A stretch of DNA of 35,138 bases from Methylobacterium variabile (GCF_001043975.1 NZ_LABY01000225.1:1-35138), one strand, 5' to 3'. Positions 1-8,038 are shown, numbered from the stretch's first letter. Notes: a model not told the origin generated them from the letters alone. Translations and numbers: made by a program.

Positions 1-21
1 CAAATCCTGTCCCCGCAACCA
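1..21 (+). tRNA. 3' end of initiator tRNA-fMet (CAU), partial
   Basis: The first 21 bases read as part of a T-loop (CAAAT), the 3' strand of the T-stem (CCTGT), the 3' acceptor strand (CCCCGCA), discriminator A and encoded CCA. An acceptor strand ending in A before the discriminator, with CCCCGCAACCA, is the 3' signature of bacterial initiator tRNA, where A72 faces C1 unpaired. The anticodon lies outside the window, so the identity rests on this 3' signature alone. A strong terminator follows nine bases later. Confidence 0.82.
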
Positions 22-30
22 CGATACGAA

Positions 31-62
31 AAGCCCCGTCGGGATATCCCGGCGGGGTTTTT
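31..62 (+). terminator. Rho-independent terminator of the tRNA gene
   Basis: A stem of ten pairs (34-43 with 48-57, one T-G wobble) closes an ATAT loop and runs straight into TTTTT at 58-62. A-T and G-T pairs can extend the base with 31-33. This is a textbook intrinsic terminator and the only hairpin in the window with a clear T-run. It ends the tRNA transcript. The 246 bases from there to the next start hold nothing I recognise. Confidence 0.9.
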
Positions 63-310
63 GCGTTCGGGGTGATCTCCGGCTCGTCGCTGGACCGATC
101 CGAGGCCGTGCTTGGCCAGAGCCTATGTGTCGCCGCAGGGGTTGGTGCCGTGAGGCGCGACGAGGCGAGGAAGCCGCGCCAACTGGCCCAGGCCGAACGC
201 GCCGAACTGGCCGTGGGAGGTCGGCCGGATTGCCGGTATCTGCCCCGCTCGTCCACGAAACGTGGCGCAGGGCCGATGTCCCTGCCCCATTCCGATCCCG
301 AGCTTCCACG

Positions 311-958
311 ATGCCCGATCCGACCTCCCTCGCCCTCTACGCCGCGGCGGCGCTGTTGCTCGCCGTCACCCCCGGTCCGGGCCTCTTCTACGTTGCGGCG
401 CGCACCCTCGCCGGGGGACGCGCCGAGGGCGTCGCCTCGAGCCTCGGCACCGGACTGGGCGGGCTGATCCACGTCCTGGCGGGCGGCCTCGGCGTGTCCG
501 CCCTCGTGCTCGCGAGCGCGGAGCTGTTCACCGCGCTGAAGCTCGTGGGGGCTGTCTACCTGGTCTGGATCGGCTATCGCACCTGGCGCTCCGCTCGCCG
601 GGACGGGTCGGCCGCCGTGCAGGGCGGTGCGGCGCCGCCGGTCGGGCCGGGCCGCGCGTTCCGGGAGGGCGTGCTGGTCGAGGCCCTGAACCCCAAGACG
701 GCGGCGTTCTTCCTGGCCTTCGTGCCGCAATTCGTGGAGCCGGACGCCGGCCACGTCGCCCTGCAATTCGTGGCGCTCGGCGCCCTGTCGGTCGCCCTCA
801 ACACCCTCGCTGACCTTGCGGTCGCCGTCGCGGCGAGCCGGATCCGGAGCGGGGCCGCGTCCCGCCCCGGCTTGATCCGCCGCCTGCGCGAAGCCTCGGG
901 CGGAGCGATGATCGCGCTGGGGCTCGGTCTCGCCCTGGCGCGACGGCCCGCGGCGTGA
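311..958 (+). CDS. LysE/RhtB family amino-acid exporter
   Basis: A 215-residue membrane protein of the size usual for the LysE/RhtB/ThrE-type exporters, which export amino acids or related small molecules across the inner membrane. The N-terminus has the family hallmark of a hydrophobic helix followed by TPGPG (about residues 24-28) and a Gly/Ala-rich second helix. A central ALNPKTAAFFLAFVPQF stretch is also typical. About six hydrophobic segments are visible. The ATG at 311 gives the right family N-terminus, while the open frame upstream is Arg-rich and looks non-coding. No strong ribosome-binding site precedes it. The substrate cannot be told from sequence. The next gene starts 29 bases later on the same strand. 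Confidence 0.88.
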   Translation: MPDPTSLALYAAAALLLAVTPGPGLFYVAARTLAGGRAEGVASSLGTGLGGLIHVLAGGLGVSALVLASAELFTALKLVGAVYLVWIGYRTWRSARRDGSAAVQGGAAPPVGPGRAFREGVLVEALNPKTAAFFLAFVPQFVEPDAGHVALQFVALGALSVALNTLADLAVAVAASRIRSGAASRPGLIRRLREASGGAMIALGLGLALARRPAA

Positions 959-987
959 CGCTGGTCCGGACACGAAGGAGCGATCCG

Positions 988-1878
988 ATGCGCCTGACAG
1001 GCCTCTCCGCCTTTCCGATCACGCCCGCCGATGCCGGCGGCCGGGTCGACCGTCCGGCCCTGCGCCGCCTCGTCGCCCGCCTCTGCGAGGCCGGTGTCGA
1101 CTCGATCGGCCTCCTCGGCTCCACCGGCTCCTACCCCTACCTCACGCGGGAGGAGCGCCGCGGGGCGCTCGAGGCCGCGCTCGACGAGGCGGCGGGCCGG
1201 GTGCCGGTGATGGTCGGGGTCGGCGCGCTGCGGACCGACGAGGCCGTGCGGCTGACGCAGGACGCGCGGGATGCGGGCGCTGCCGGCGGGCTCCTCGCGC
1301 CGGTGTCCTACACGCCGCTCACCGACGACGAGGTGTTCGAGCACTTCGCCACGGTGGCCCGCGAGGGCGGCCTGCCGCTCTGCATCTACGACAACCCGGC
1401 CACCACCCATTTCCGCTTCGGTCCGGCCCTCGTCGGCCGGTTGAGCCCGCTGCCCGGCATCGTCGCGGTGAAGAGCCCGGGCCCGGAGCCCGAGATCGTG
1501 GCCGCGCATCTGGGCACCTTGCGGGGCGTCGTGCCCGAGGGATTCTCCCTCGGCTACAGCGGCGACTGGAACGCGACCGAGGCGCTGCTCGCCGGTGCGG
1601 ATGCCTGGTACAGCGTCGTGGCGGGCCTGTTTCCGCAGGTCGGCGTCGGGATCGTCCGGGCCGTGCGGGCCGGCGACGCCGCCGAGGCGCGACGGCTCGA
1701 TGCCCGGCTCAGGCCCCTCTGGGCCCTGTTCCGGGAGTACTCGAGCCTGCGGGTCATGGTGGCCTGCGCCGATCTCCTCGAGATCTGCCACGCCGTGCCG
1801 CCGCGCCCGATCCTTCCGCTCGCCGCAAAGGCCCGGCGAAAGGTGGCGGCGGTGCTCGCGGACCTCGATCTCGGTTAG
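988..1878 (+). CDS. DapA/DHDPS family aldolase or lyase
   Basis: A 296-residue TIM-barrel protein of the class I aldolase family that includes dihydrodipicolinate synthase, N-acetylneuraminate lyase and KDG-type aldolases. Visible active-site elements are GSTGS at 44-48 (GTTGE in true DapA), Tyr134 in YDNP, and Schiff-base Lys162 in VAVKSPG. The ATG at 988 is supported by AAGGAG at 975-980, seven bases upstream. GSTGS in place of GTTGE and the location away from lysine genes suggest a catabolic aldolase rather than the biosynthetic DapA; that is inference. It may be co-transcribed with the LysE-type exporter upstream. The 61 bases after its stop contain no clear terminator. Confidence 0.87.
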   Translation: MRLTGLSAFPITPADAGGRVDRPALRRLVARLCEAGVDSIGLLGSTGSYPYLTREERRGALEAALDEAAGRVPVMVGVGALRTDEAVRLTQDARDAGAAGGLLAPVSYTPLTDDEVFEHFATVAREGGLPLCIYDNPATTHFRFGPALVGRLSPLPGIVAVKSPGPEPEIVAAHLGTLRGVVPEGFSLGYSGDWNATEALLAGADAWYSVVAGLFPQVGVGIVRAVRAGDAAEARRLDARLRPLWALFREYSSLRVMVACADLLEICHAVPPRPILPLAAKARRKVAAVLADLDLG

Positions 1879-1939
1879 GGATCGCGCCCTCCCGCACGCC
1901 ATCAGGGTGCGCCGCCGTGGCCGGTGCGGCGGCCCGCGA

Positions 1940-2962
1940 TCACGTCCGTTCGTCCGACGCCGCGCCGGTGGGGCCCTCGCCCCGGAACGCCGCCCGCGCC
2001 TCCGCCTCGACGGCGCCCGGCCGCTCAAGGTAGCGGGCCGAGTGGTGGAACGTGGTGAGATGCCTGGCCCCCGCCGCCCGTGCCAGGGCGCCGGCCCGCG
2101 CCGCCGTGAGGTGGCGGGTGCGGGCGGCCACGTCGCGGTCGGCCTCGAGGAAGGCCGCCTCGATGAAGAGATGATCGGCCCCCCGCGCCAGGGCGACGAT
2201 GCGCGCGGCGTTCTCCGGCGTGTCGGCCGCGTCGGTCACGTAGGCGACCTTCTGGCCGGGGCCGAGGCGCAGCACGGTCTCCCGTAACGCGCCGAGGGCG
2301 ACCGTGACGCCGTCCGCCACGGCGATGCGGGTCTCGTCCGGTGCGCCGCGGCGCGCCGCGCGCTTGGCCTCGGCGAGCCAGGGGCCGACCGGAAGGCCCT
2401 GCGCCTCGAGCGCCCCCTGCAGGACGTTCACCCGCACCGGTTCGACCAGGGCGAAGGCCAGCGACGGGATACCGTGGTCGAGCGCGACGGTCTCCATGCG
2501 AAAGGCCTCCTCGTCGAGGACGCGGCCGGGCGCCAGGGCCGGAGGGGCGTGACCCCGGCGGCGAAAGGCCTCCCGGGACCGGAACTCGGCCGAACGGGCG
2601 ATGCGGTCCGCCTCGACCTCGTGGACGATGAGGCGAAAGTCGACCGCGTCGGAACCGAGCAGGTTCCACGTGTAGGAGCGCAGCCGGTGCTCGACCTGGT
2701 CGACGATCCCCGGCGGTCCGACCAGGCGCAACGGCGCCGGCCGGTGCAGGCAGAGGCGCAGGAGACGGTCGAAGCCGCCGAAATGGTCCATGTGGGTGTG
2801 CGAGACGAAGGCATCGCTCACCCGCATCACCTCCCTGGCCGAGAGCCGGCCGAGATCGCCGAGGTCGAACAGGAGCGCCCGGCGGCCGAACCGGACGTCG
2901 AGGTAGACGCCCGGATCGGAGAACGGATCGTTGAGCAGGCGGGATTGCACGAGCCACGTCAT
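1940..2962 (-). CDS. Metallo-beta-lactamase-fold hydrolase, RNase Z-like
   Basis: A 340-residue protein with the metal-binding motif HTHMDH at 55-60, followed by GGFDRLL. Later conserved acids and histidines are visible in ALDHGIPSLAFAL, YVTDAADT and TTFHHSARY. The layout resembles RNase Z/ElaC-type members of the metallo-beta-lactamase superfamily, which bind two zinc ions. A tRNA 3'-processing role is possible but not shown; other phosphodiesterases share the motif. The start at 2962 (ATG) is preceded by GGAGG four bases upstream and gives the short N-terminus expected of the family. The long open frame upstream of it is Arg/Gly-rich and does not look coding. It converges with the DapA-family gene. 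Confidence 0.82.
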   Translation of the reverse strand: MTWLVQSRLLNDPFSDPGVYLDVRFGRRALLFDLGDLGRLSAREVMRVSDAFVSHTHMDHFGGFDRLLRLCLHRPAPLRLVGPPGIVDQVEHRLRSYTWNLLGSDAVDFRLIVHEVEADRIARSAEFRSREAFRRRGHAPPALAPGRVLDEEAFRMETVALDHGIPSLAFALVEPVRVNVLQGALEAQGLPVGPWLAEAKRAARRGAPDETRIAVADGVTVALGALRETVLRLGPGQKVAYVTDAADTPENAARIVALARGADHLFIEAAFLEADRDVAARTRHLTAARAGALARAAGARHLTTFHHSARYLERPGAVEAEARAAFRGEGPTGAASDERT

Positions 2963-3144
2963 CACCCTCCAACCCGTCGGACCGGTGATCGGATCGCCTG
3001 CTCCACCTCCCCCGCCTCCGCGAGAGCTCGCGGCCATCGCGGCGCGGATCCGGCCGCTGGCCCCGCCGTTGCATTCCCGCCGGGTCCGTGGCTGATACCG
3101 GCGGCATCGGCTCGGCCTCATCTCGCAAGGAACACCCGTGCGCC

Positions 3145-4545
3145 ATGGCATGGACAGGCCCATCACGCGCATCGGGCACGGCTGACGCCGTGGATCCCGC
3201 ACGTCACGTCGTTCCCCCGCGCGTCGGCGCGCTCCTCTCCGAGATCGCGGCCCTGGGCGGCCTTCCCCTGCGCCGCGACGGCCAGCCCCTCGCGCTGCGT
3301 GGGGCAAACCTGAGCCGGGCGGCCCTCGCGCCGCTCGCCGGGGACGCGGCCTGGTGGGACGCGGCGCGGCAGGGCCTCAACCTCGTCGAGGCCGAGATCC
3401 CGGGCAGCGACCTGGAGCAGGCCGACCTCACCGGCGCCAACCTGAAGCGCGCCCGGCTGGCGGGCGCCCTCGCGCGCTCGGCGGATTTTTCCGGTGCGCT
3501 GATCGAGGAGGCCGATTTCAGCAAGGCCGACCTCAGCGGCGCCCGCTTCGCCGGCGTGGCCGGGGGCCAGGCCAATTTCAGCGAGGCGATGCTTGAGGAT
3601 GCGGGCTTCCAGGACGGGGCTTTGCGCTTCGCGCGCCTGCCCCGCAGCCTGCTCGACGGGGCGGACTTCTCCGGCGCCGACCTCTGGGGCGCCGACTTCA
3701 CCGGCGCCGACGCCGACTATACCCGCTTCCGCGGGGCGCGGCTCGACGAGGCCGACCTGTCCGACGCCAACCTGACCCATGCCGATTTCGCCGGGGCGAG
3801 CCTGACCAAGGCGCGCCTCGCCGGCTCGCGCCTGCGCAGCGCCAAGCTGACGGGTGCCAAGCTCGACGGGGCCGACCTCTCCGGGGCCGACCTCTCGGCC
3901 ACGGATCTCGTGCGGCTCGACCTGTCGTCCTGCGGCCTGCGCCACACCCGCTTCGCCGGCGCCTGGCTCAACGGCACGCGCTTCCGGGCCGCGCAACTCG
4001 GCGGCGCGGTGGGCGAGGAGATCGCCGGCGAGTACGAGGCGGCCAAGGCCAGCTATCTCGCCCTCGAGCAGAACTTCCAGAGCATCGGCAGCCACGACGA
4101 GGCGGGCTGGGCCTATCGCCGCCGCCGGCAGATGGGCCGCCTGCATGCCGGGGCCCAGGCCCGCGCCGCCTGGCGGGCGCGCGACCGCGGCGGCCTCATG
4201 CGCCACGGCTACCGCTGGCTCGCCGACCACTTCGTCGAGTGGCTGTGCGAGTACGGCGAGAGCCTGTCGCGGATCTTTCGCGCCTTCGCACTGATGATCG
4301 TGGCGTTCGCGGGGCTCTACGGCCTCACCGGCGGCCTGATCCCGGAGGGCGGCACCGCGGCGACCTACAACGTCCTGGATCTCCTGAGCTACAGCGCCCT
4401 CAACATGATGACGGCGAACCCGCCGGAGATCGGCATCAAGCCGGTCGGCCGGGTGACCAACCTGCTCGTCGGCGTCCAGGGCGGAACCGGGATCGTGCTG
4501 ATGGGCCTGTTCGGCTTCGTGCTCGGGAACCGGATGCGGCGCTGA
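3145..4545 (+). CDS. Pentapeptide-repeat protein with C-terminal two-helix channel-like domain
   Basis: A 466-residue protein. Roughly residues 80-290 are pentapeptide repeats of the A(D/N)LxX type (for example GADLSGADLSATDL), which fold as a right-handed quadrilateral helix. An Arg-rich linker follows, then two hydrophobic helices near 378-399 and 437-462. The segment between them aligns by eye with the pore of two-helix (Ion_trans_2) potassium channels, but it reads SALNMMTANP (about 417-426) where a filter would read TVGYG. The protein may therefore be a repurposed or non-potassium channel; this is inference. ATG 3145 has AAGGAA at 3127-3132, a rather long spacing. GTG 3088 and GTG 3190 are alternatives. 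The stop lies only six bases from the stop of the convergent ATPase gene. Confidence 0.83.
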   Translation: MAWTGPSRASGTADAVDPARHVVPPRVGALLSEIAALGGLPLRRDGQPLALRGANLSRAALAPLAGDAAWWDAARQGLNLVEAEIPGSDLEQADLTGANLKRARLAGALARSADFSGALIEEADFSKADLSGARFAGVAGGQANFSEAMLEDAGFQDGALRFARLPRSLLDGADFSGADLWGADFTGADADYTRFRGARLDEADLSDANLTHADFAGASLTKARLAGSRLRSAKLTGAKLDGADLSGADLSATDLVRLDLSSCGLRHTRFAGAWLNGTRFRAAQLGGAVGEEIAGEYEAAKASYLALEQNFQSIGSHDEAGWAYRRRRQMGRLHAGAQARAAWRARDRGGLMRHGYRWLADHFVEWLCEYGESLSRIFRAFALMIVAFAGLYGLTGGLIPEGGTAATYNVLDLLSYSALNMMTANPPEIGIKPVGRVTNLLVGVQGGTGIVLMGLFGFVLGNRMRR

Positions 4546-4551
4546 CGCCGC

Positions 4552-5295
4552 TCACCGGCCCGACAGGTCCTGCCGGATCGCCTGCGCGATCGCCTTCAGC
4601 TCCGGCGCCGCACGGTCGCGGGGCTGCGGCGGCGTGACCATGTGCTCGGCGACGATCCGGCCCGGGCTGCCCGCCAGCACCACGACCCGGTCGGCGAGGT
4701 AGACCGCCTCCTCGATGTCGTGGGTCACGAACAGCACGGTCTGGCCGGAGGCGCGGCAGAGCCGGGCGAGCTCGTCCTGCAGGTTCTCGCGGGTGAGCGC
4801 GTCGAGGGCCGAGAATGGCTCGTCCATCAGGAGCACGTGCGGCTCGACCGCGAGCGCCCGGGCGAGCGACACCCGCTGGCGCTGGCCGCCGGAGAGCTGG
4901 AACGGCCAGCGCCCGGCGAGATCCGCGAGGCCCACCCGCGCCAGCGCGTCCTGCGCCCGGCGGCGGCGCTCGGCCCGGGGCAGGCGCAGTTTCTCGAGCC
5001 CGAACGCCACGTTGTCGAGGACGCGGCGCCAGGGCAGCAGGCGGGAATCCTGGAACACGAGGGCGACCGCCCGGCGGCCGGGCTCCGGCTCGCTCACCCT
5101 GACGGTGCCGGCGCTGGGCCTGACGAGGTCGGCGATCACCCGGAGCAGCGTCGACTTGCCGACGCCGGAGGCGCCGACGATCGCCAGGAACTCGCCCGGC
5201 GCGATGTCGAGGTCGAGGCCGGAGAGCACCGTGGTGCGGGCGCCGTCGCGGGTGAAGGCGAGGGCGAGGCCCTGGATCGCGATCAGGCCCGCCAT
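4552..5295 (-). CDS. ABC transporter ATPase, sulfonate/nitrate/taurine type (SsuB/TauB-like)
   Basis: A 247-residue ATP-binding subunit. Visible motifs are Walker A GASGVGKST, Q-loop FQDSRLLPW, ABC signature LSGGQRQR, Walker B LLMDEPFSALD and the switch histidine in FVTHDIEEAVYLADRV. The VFQDSRLLPWRRVLDNVAFGLE and DIEEA segments are typical of the SsuB/TauB/NrtD group, which energises uptake of sulfonates, taurine, nitrate or similar anions. The ATG at 5295 overlaps the 3' end of the permease gene by 13 bases, indicating translational coupling. It is the last gene of a three-gene minus-strand operon. The substrate is not determined. Confidence 0.93.
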   Translation of the reverse strand: MAGLIAIQGLALAFTRDGARTTVLSGLDLDIAPGEFLAIVGASGVGKSTLLRVIADLVRPSAGTVRVSEPEPGRRAVALVFQDSRLLPWRRVLDNVAFGLEKLRLPRAERRRRAQDALARVGLADLAGRWPFQLSGGQRQRVSLARALAVEPHVLLMDEPFSALDALTRENLQDELARLCRASGQTVLFVTHDIEEAVYLADRVVVLAGSPGRIVAEHMVTPPQPRDRAAPELKAIAQAIRQDLSGR

Positions 5296-6038
5296 CGGAG
5301 CATCCAGCGCTGGAGGGCCGTGAAGGCGGCGTCGAACACGCCGTAGAGGAGCGCCATGGTGAGCATGTAGACGACCACGATGTCGGTCGCGAGCATCGTC
5401 GAGGCCTGCATCATCCGTTGCCCCAGGCCCGCGACGCCGAAGATCTCGGCCGCCACCACCGCCATCCAGGCCTGCCCGATAGCGGTGCGCACGCCGACGA
5501 GGATCCCCGGGGTGGCGGCGGGCCACACCACCGTGACCAGGCGCTCCGGGCCCGAGCGGAAGCCGAAGGCCGCCGCCAGCTCGATCAGGTCGCGGTCGAC
5601 GCCGCGGATCGCCCCGTGGCTCGCGAAGTAGACGATCCAGAACACCCCGATGGCGACGATGAACACCGCCGCCTGCGGGCTGACCCCGAACCAGATGATG
5701 GCGAAGGGCACCCAGGCGAGGCCCGGCACCGGGCGCAGGACCCGCACCACCCAGGCGGTCAGCCCTTCCGCCCTGCGCGAGAGGCCCGTCACGGTGCCGG
5801 CCGCGATGCCAAGGCCGACGCCGAGGGCGAGGCCCGCCGCGTAGTGCCCGAGGCTCCCCGTGATGGCGGCGAGCCACTGGCCGGAGCGCAGCTCGCGCAG
5901 GAAGGCCGCCGGCACCTCGGAGGGCGGCGGCAGGAAGGCCGGGTTGACGAGGCCGAGCCGGGGCACGGCCTCCCAGAGGGCGAAGAACGCGGCGAGCCCG
6001 GCGAGCGGGAGCAGGCCCGCGGCGCTGCGGCCCCTCAC
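5283..6038 (-). CDS. ABC transporter permease, SsuC/TauC-like
   Basis: A 251-residue integral membrane protein with about six hydrophobic segments and the cytoplasmic coupling loop ELAAAFGFRSGPERLVTVVWPAATPGILVGVRTAIGQAW in two parts (near residues 150-190), which docks on the ATPase. This loop and the ending AEIFGVAGLGQRMMQAS are diagnostic of the SsuC/TauC/NrtB permeases. The listed start is GTG at 6038; I see no good ribosome-binding site for it, so a slightly different start is possible. It sits between the binding-protein gene (85 bases upstream, across a 15-bp tandem repeat) and the ATPase gene (overlapping). Confidence 0.92.
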   Translation of the reverse strand: MRGRSAAGLLPLAGLAAFFALWEAVPRLGLVNPAFLPPPSEVPAAFLRELRSGQWLAAITGSLGHYAAGLALGVGLGIAAGTVTGLSRRAEGLTAWVVRVLRPVPGLAWVPFAIIWFGVSPQAAVFIVAIGVFWIVYFASHGAIRGVDRDLIELAAAFGFRSGPERLVTVVWPAATPGILVGVRTAIGQAWMAVVAAEIFGVAGLGQRMMQASTMLATDIVVVYMLTMALLYGVFDAAFTALQRWMLRWRA

Positions 6039-6065
6039 CGGCGACGGTCCGCGCGAGGAGGACGC

Positions 6066-6133
6066 ACTCGCGAAGGGTTCGCTCGCGAAGGCTTCACTTG
6101 TGGCAGACTCACTTGGGACGGGCTCACTTGCCG
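6066..6133. repeat. Degenerate 15-bp tandem repeat, about five units
   Basis: Units start at 6066, 6081, 6096, 6111 and 6126. The first two read ACTCGCGAAGGGTTC and GCTCGCGAAGGCTTC. The third and fourth are ACTTGTGGCAGACTC and ACTTGGGACGGGCTC. The fifth begins ACTTGCC and is partial. Seen from the plus strand, the shared pattern is (A/G)CT(C/T)G near the start of each unit and TC at its end. The array spans the last two codons and stop of the binding-protein gene and most of the gap to the permease. No protein on either strand is supported here. Confidence 0.7.
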
Positions 6134-7164
6134 GCGGCCGCGCGCTCGTAGAGGCGCGGCTCGAACAGCCCGTCGAGGGGCACCTCGCGCTCGAGCGCCC
6201 CGATCTTCACCTGGTAGCGCTGCATGGCGGCGGTGGCCTCCACGATGGCGCGGGGATCGGCGGCGAACCGCGTCGCCGGCGAGGCGAGCGCCCGGCGGAT
6301 CGTGTCGGTGTCGACGAGCCCCTTGCCGAGGGCCGCCTCGATGATCGGCGCGACGCGCCCCGGCTCGCGGCCGATCAGGTCCACCGCCTGCACGATGCCG
6401 GTCACGATCGCCTGCGCGGCCTCCGGCTCCTTGTCGAGGAGGGTGCGGGTCACGGCGACGACGGTGCCGGGCTGGTTCGGGAACATCTCGCCGCCGAGCG
6501 CCATCAGGCGGACCGCCGGGTTGCGGCCGGTGACGATCGAGACCGCGGGCTCGCGCAGGATGCCGCCCTCGACGGCGCCGGCGAGCACGGCCTGCTGGGT
6601 CGCGTCGATCCCCATCGACACGATCGCGACGTCCTTGGGATCGGCCTTCGCCACCTCCCACAGCCAGTGCTGGAGCGTGGTGTTGGGGACCGAGCCGAGG
6701 GGCTGGGTGGCGAGGCGCGCCGGCGTGCCGTTCGCCGCGCGGTAGCGGCGAAACACCTCCGCCGGGGCGACCCCGGGCTCGGCGAGGCGCGCGAGCTTCG
6801 GGCCGGCGACGAAGACGTTCTCCTCGACGGCGGTGGCGGCCACCACCTTCACGTCGATGCCCTTCGACCGGGCGACGCCGAGGGGCGCCACGCCGGCGAC
6901 GTAGACGTCGAGGGTGCCCGACGCGAGGGCCTGGATCATGTTCGGGCCCGACTCGAAGGTCGTGACGCTGAGCGACAGCCCCGCCTGCTTGAGCCAGCCC
7001 TCCTTCTCGGCGACGTAGATCGGGGCGGCGGCGAGGATCGGGATCACGCCGACCCGCAGCGGCGCGGCGCGGCCCTGCGCGACGGCCCGCGTCGCGCCGC
7101 CCAGCACGGCTCCGGCCGCGAGAACCGGGCCTGCCCCGAGGATGCTGCGTCGCGTGATGGTCAT
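6124..7164 (-). CDS. ABC transporter substrate-binding protein, NitT/TauT family, Tat-exported
   Basis: A 346-residue periplasmic binding protein. The N-terminus MTITRRSILG followed by a hydrophobic Ala/Gly-rich stretch and AVAQG is a twin-arginine signal peptide with a likely cleavage near AVAQ. The mature start PLRVGVIPILAAAPIYVAEKEGW and the ESGPNMIQALASGTLDV segment are typical of SsuA/TauA/NrtA-type proteins. Start choice: ATG 7164 puts the twin arginines at residues 5-6. GTG 7191 would add nine residues and has a GGGAGG 14 bases upstream, so it is a real alternative. It is the first gene of the ABC operon that continues with the permease and ATPase. Confidence 0.9.
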   Translation of the reverse strand: MTITRRSILGAGPVLAAGAVLGGATRAVAQGRAAPLRVGVIPILAAAPIYVAEKEGWLKQAGLSLSVTTFESGPNMIQALASGTLDVYVAGVAPLGVARSKGIDVKVVAATAVEENVFVAGPKLARLAEPGVAPAEVFRRYRAANGTPARLATQPLGSVPNTTLQHWLWEVAKADPKDVAIVSMGIDATQQAVLAGAVEGGILREPAVSIVTGRNPAVRLMALGGEMFPNQPGTVVAVTRTLLDKEPEAAQAIVTGIVQAVDLIGREPGRVAPIIEAALGKGLVDTDTIRRALASPATRFAADPRAIVEATAAMQRYQVKIGALEREVPLDGLFEPRLYERAAAGK

Positions 7165-7447
7165 GGCGGCCCGCCCGAGTGGAGGAATCACGTCCGCTTA
7201 GGGCATCCTCCCGCCAAGGTGCAAGAACGGCGTCGATGTAAGAAAAATATTCTCCATATCGACTTATAATTGGTATGGTTATCTGTTTCCTTGCGGAAGT
7301 GGAGAAGGCCCCACCGTCCCGGGCGTGGCGAAGTACGGCTGGTCCAAGTTCCCGGGTCGGCGTGGGTCCGGCCGGCAGGGGCGAGCGCCGGCCGGGATCC
7401 GTCCTCGGTCCCGGCCTGCTCTCCAAGCTCGCAGGGCGGGACCTCGG
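7165..7447. other. Non-coding gap with A+T-rich segment upstream of the ABC operon
   Basis: This gap lies upstream of the minus-strand ABC operon and downstream of the Lrp-type gene. The stretch near 7236-7290 is much richer in A and T than its surroundings (it contains AAAAATATT and TTATAATTGG), as expected of a promoter. On the minus strand I cannot place a confident -35/-10 pair. No gene, repeat or clear terminator is seen in the rest. Confidence 0.4.
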
Positions 7448-7975
7448 TCAGTCCAGCGCCGCCTCGAGATCGATCGCCGTGTCGTACTTGACGCGATTGA
7501 GGTTGAAGCTCGTGCGGAAGCGCCGGATGTTGTGCTCGTTGGCGAGCACCTCGCGCACGAACGCGTTGTAATGCTCCATGTCGCGGCAGGCGACCACCAG
7601 CAGGTAGTCGCTCTCGCCCGAGATGAAGTAGCATTGCTGGACAGCCTTCTGTGCCGCCATCTTGCGTTCGAAGATGGCGAGCACGTCCTCGCGCTGACGG
7701 TCGAGCTCGACGCTCACGAAGGCGATCAGCGTGCTGCCCACCCGCGCCGGATCGACGATCGCCACCTCCCGGCTGATATAGCCCTCGTCGTGCAGACGCT
7801 TCACGCGCCGTGAGCACGGGGCCGGCGAGAGACCGACGCGCCCGGCCAGCCCCTGATTCGTGATCCGGCTATCCCGCTGAAGAATATCGAGGATCTTTCG
7901 ATCGATGCGATCCAGCGCCGTGGCGGGTGGGTGCCGCGGCGCCTGAGGATTGCTGTTACCGGCTGATTTCTGCAT
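7448..7975 (-). CDS. Lrp/AsnC family transcriptional regulator
   Basis: A 175-residue regulator. Residues about 22-70 hold the AsnC-type winged helix-turn-helix (LDRIDRKILDILQRDSRI, then LSPAPCSRRVKRLHDEGYI). The C-terminal half is the RAM ligand-binding domain, with ISGESDYLLVVACRDMEHYNAFV matching the usual G-(D/E)-xDyLL core. Such proteins form octamers or discs that wrap DNA and respond to amino acids or other small effectors. It has an N-terminal tail of about 20 residues before the helix-turn-helix. It is divergent from the GMC oxidoreductase gene, with 228 bases between starts, which makes that gene a likely target. Repeated GATTGCT motifs lie immediately upstream of its start. Confidence 0.93.
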   Translation of the reverse strand: MQKSAGNSNPQAPRHPPATALDRIDRKILDILQRDSRITNQGLAGRVGLSPAPCSRRVKRLHDEGYISREVAIVDPARVGSTLIAFVSVELDRQREDVLAIFERKMAAQKAVQQCYFISGESDYLLVVACRDMEHYNAFVREVLANEHNIRRFRTSFNLNRVKYDTAIDLEAALD

Positions 7976-7978
7976 CGC

Positions 7979-8038
7979 GATTGCTCAAATCCCGGCTCGG
8001 CGAGCAAACTGATGATCACGGATTGCTGAAATACGCAA
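7979..8038. promoter_or_regulatory. Candidate Lrp-type operator between divergent genes
   Basis: The 12-mer GATTGCTSAAAT (S = C or G) occurs at 7979-7990 and again at 8021-8032, 42 bp apart, which is four turns of B-DNA. TTGCTC at 7981-7986 is mirrored by GAGCAA at 8002-8007, and TTGC at 8023-8026 by GCAA at 8035-8038. Same-face repeated sites suit an octameric Lrp/AsnC protein that wraps DNA. Binding by the adjacent regulator is inference. Confidence 0.45.

Noticed and set aside
1..310. tRNA-linked integration site
   Set aside because: The window starts at a tRNA 3' end, a common integration target, but no integrase, no repeated tRNA end and no change in composition follow.
988..1878. Annotation as biosynthetic dihydrodipicolinate synthase DapA
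   Set aside because: GSTGS replaces the GTTGE motif and the neighbours are unrelated to lysine synthesis, so only the family is called.
574..2028. Long minus-strand open frame antisense to the LysE and DapA-family genes
   Set aside because: Arg/Gly/Pro-rich shadow frame caused by high GC content; the plus-strand frames encode recognised families.
1940..2962. Assignment of the metallo-beta-lactamase protein as PhnP
   Set aside because: It shares the HxHxDH motif but is about 90 residues longer than typical PhnP and lies 23 kb from the phn operon; RNase Z-like is the safer call.
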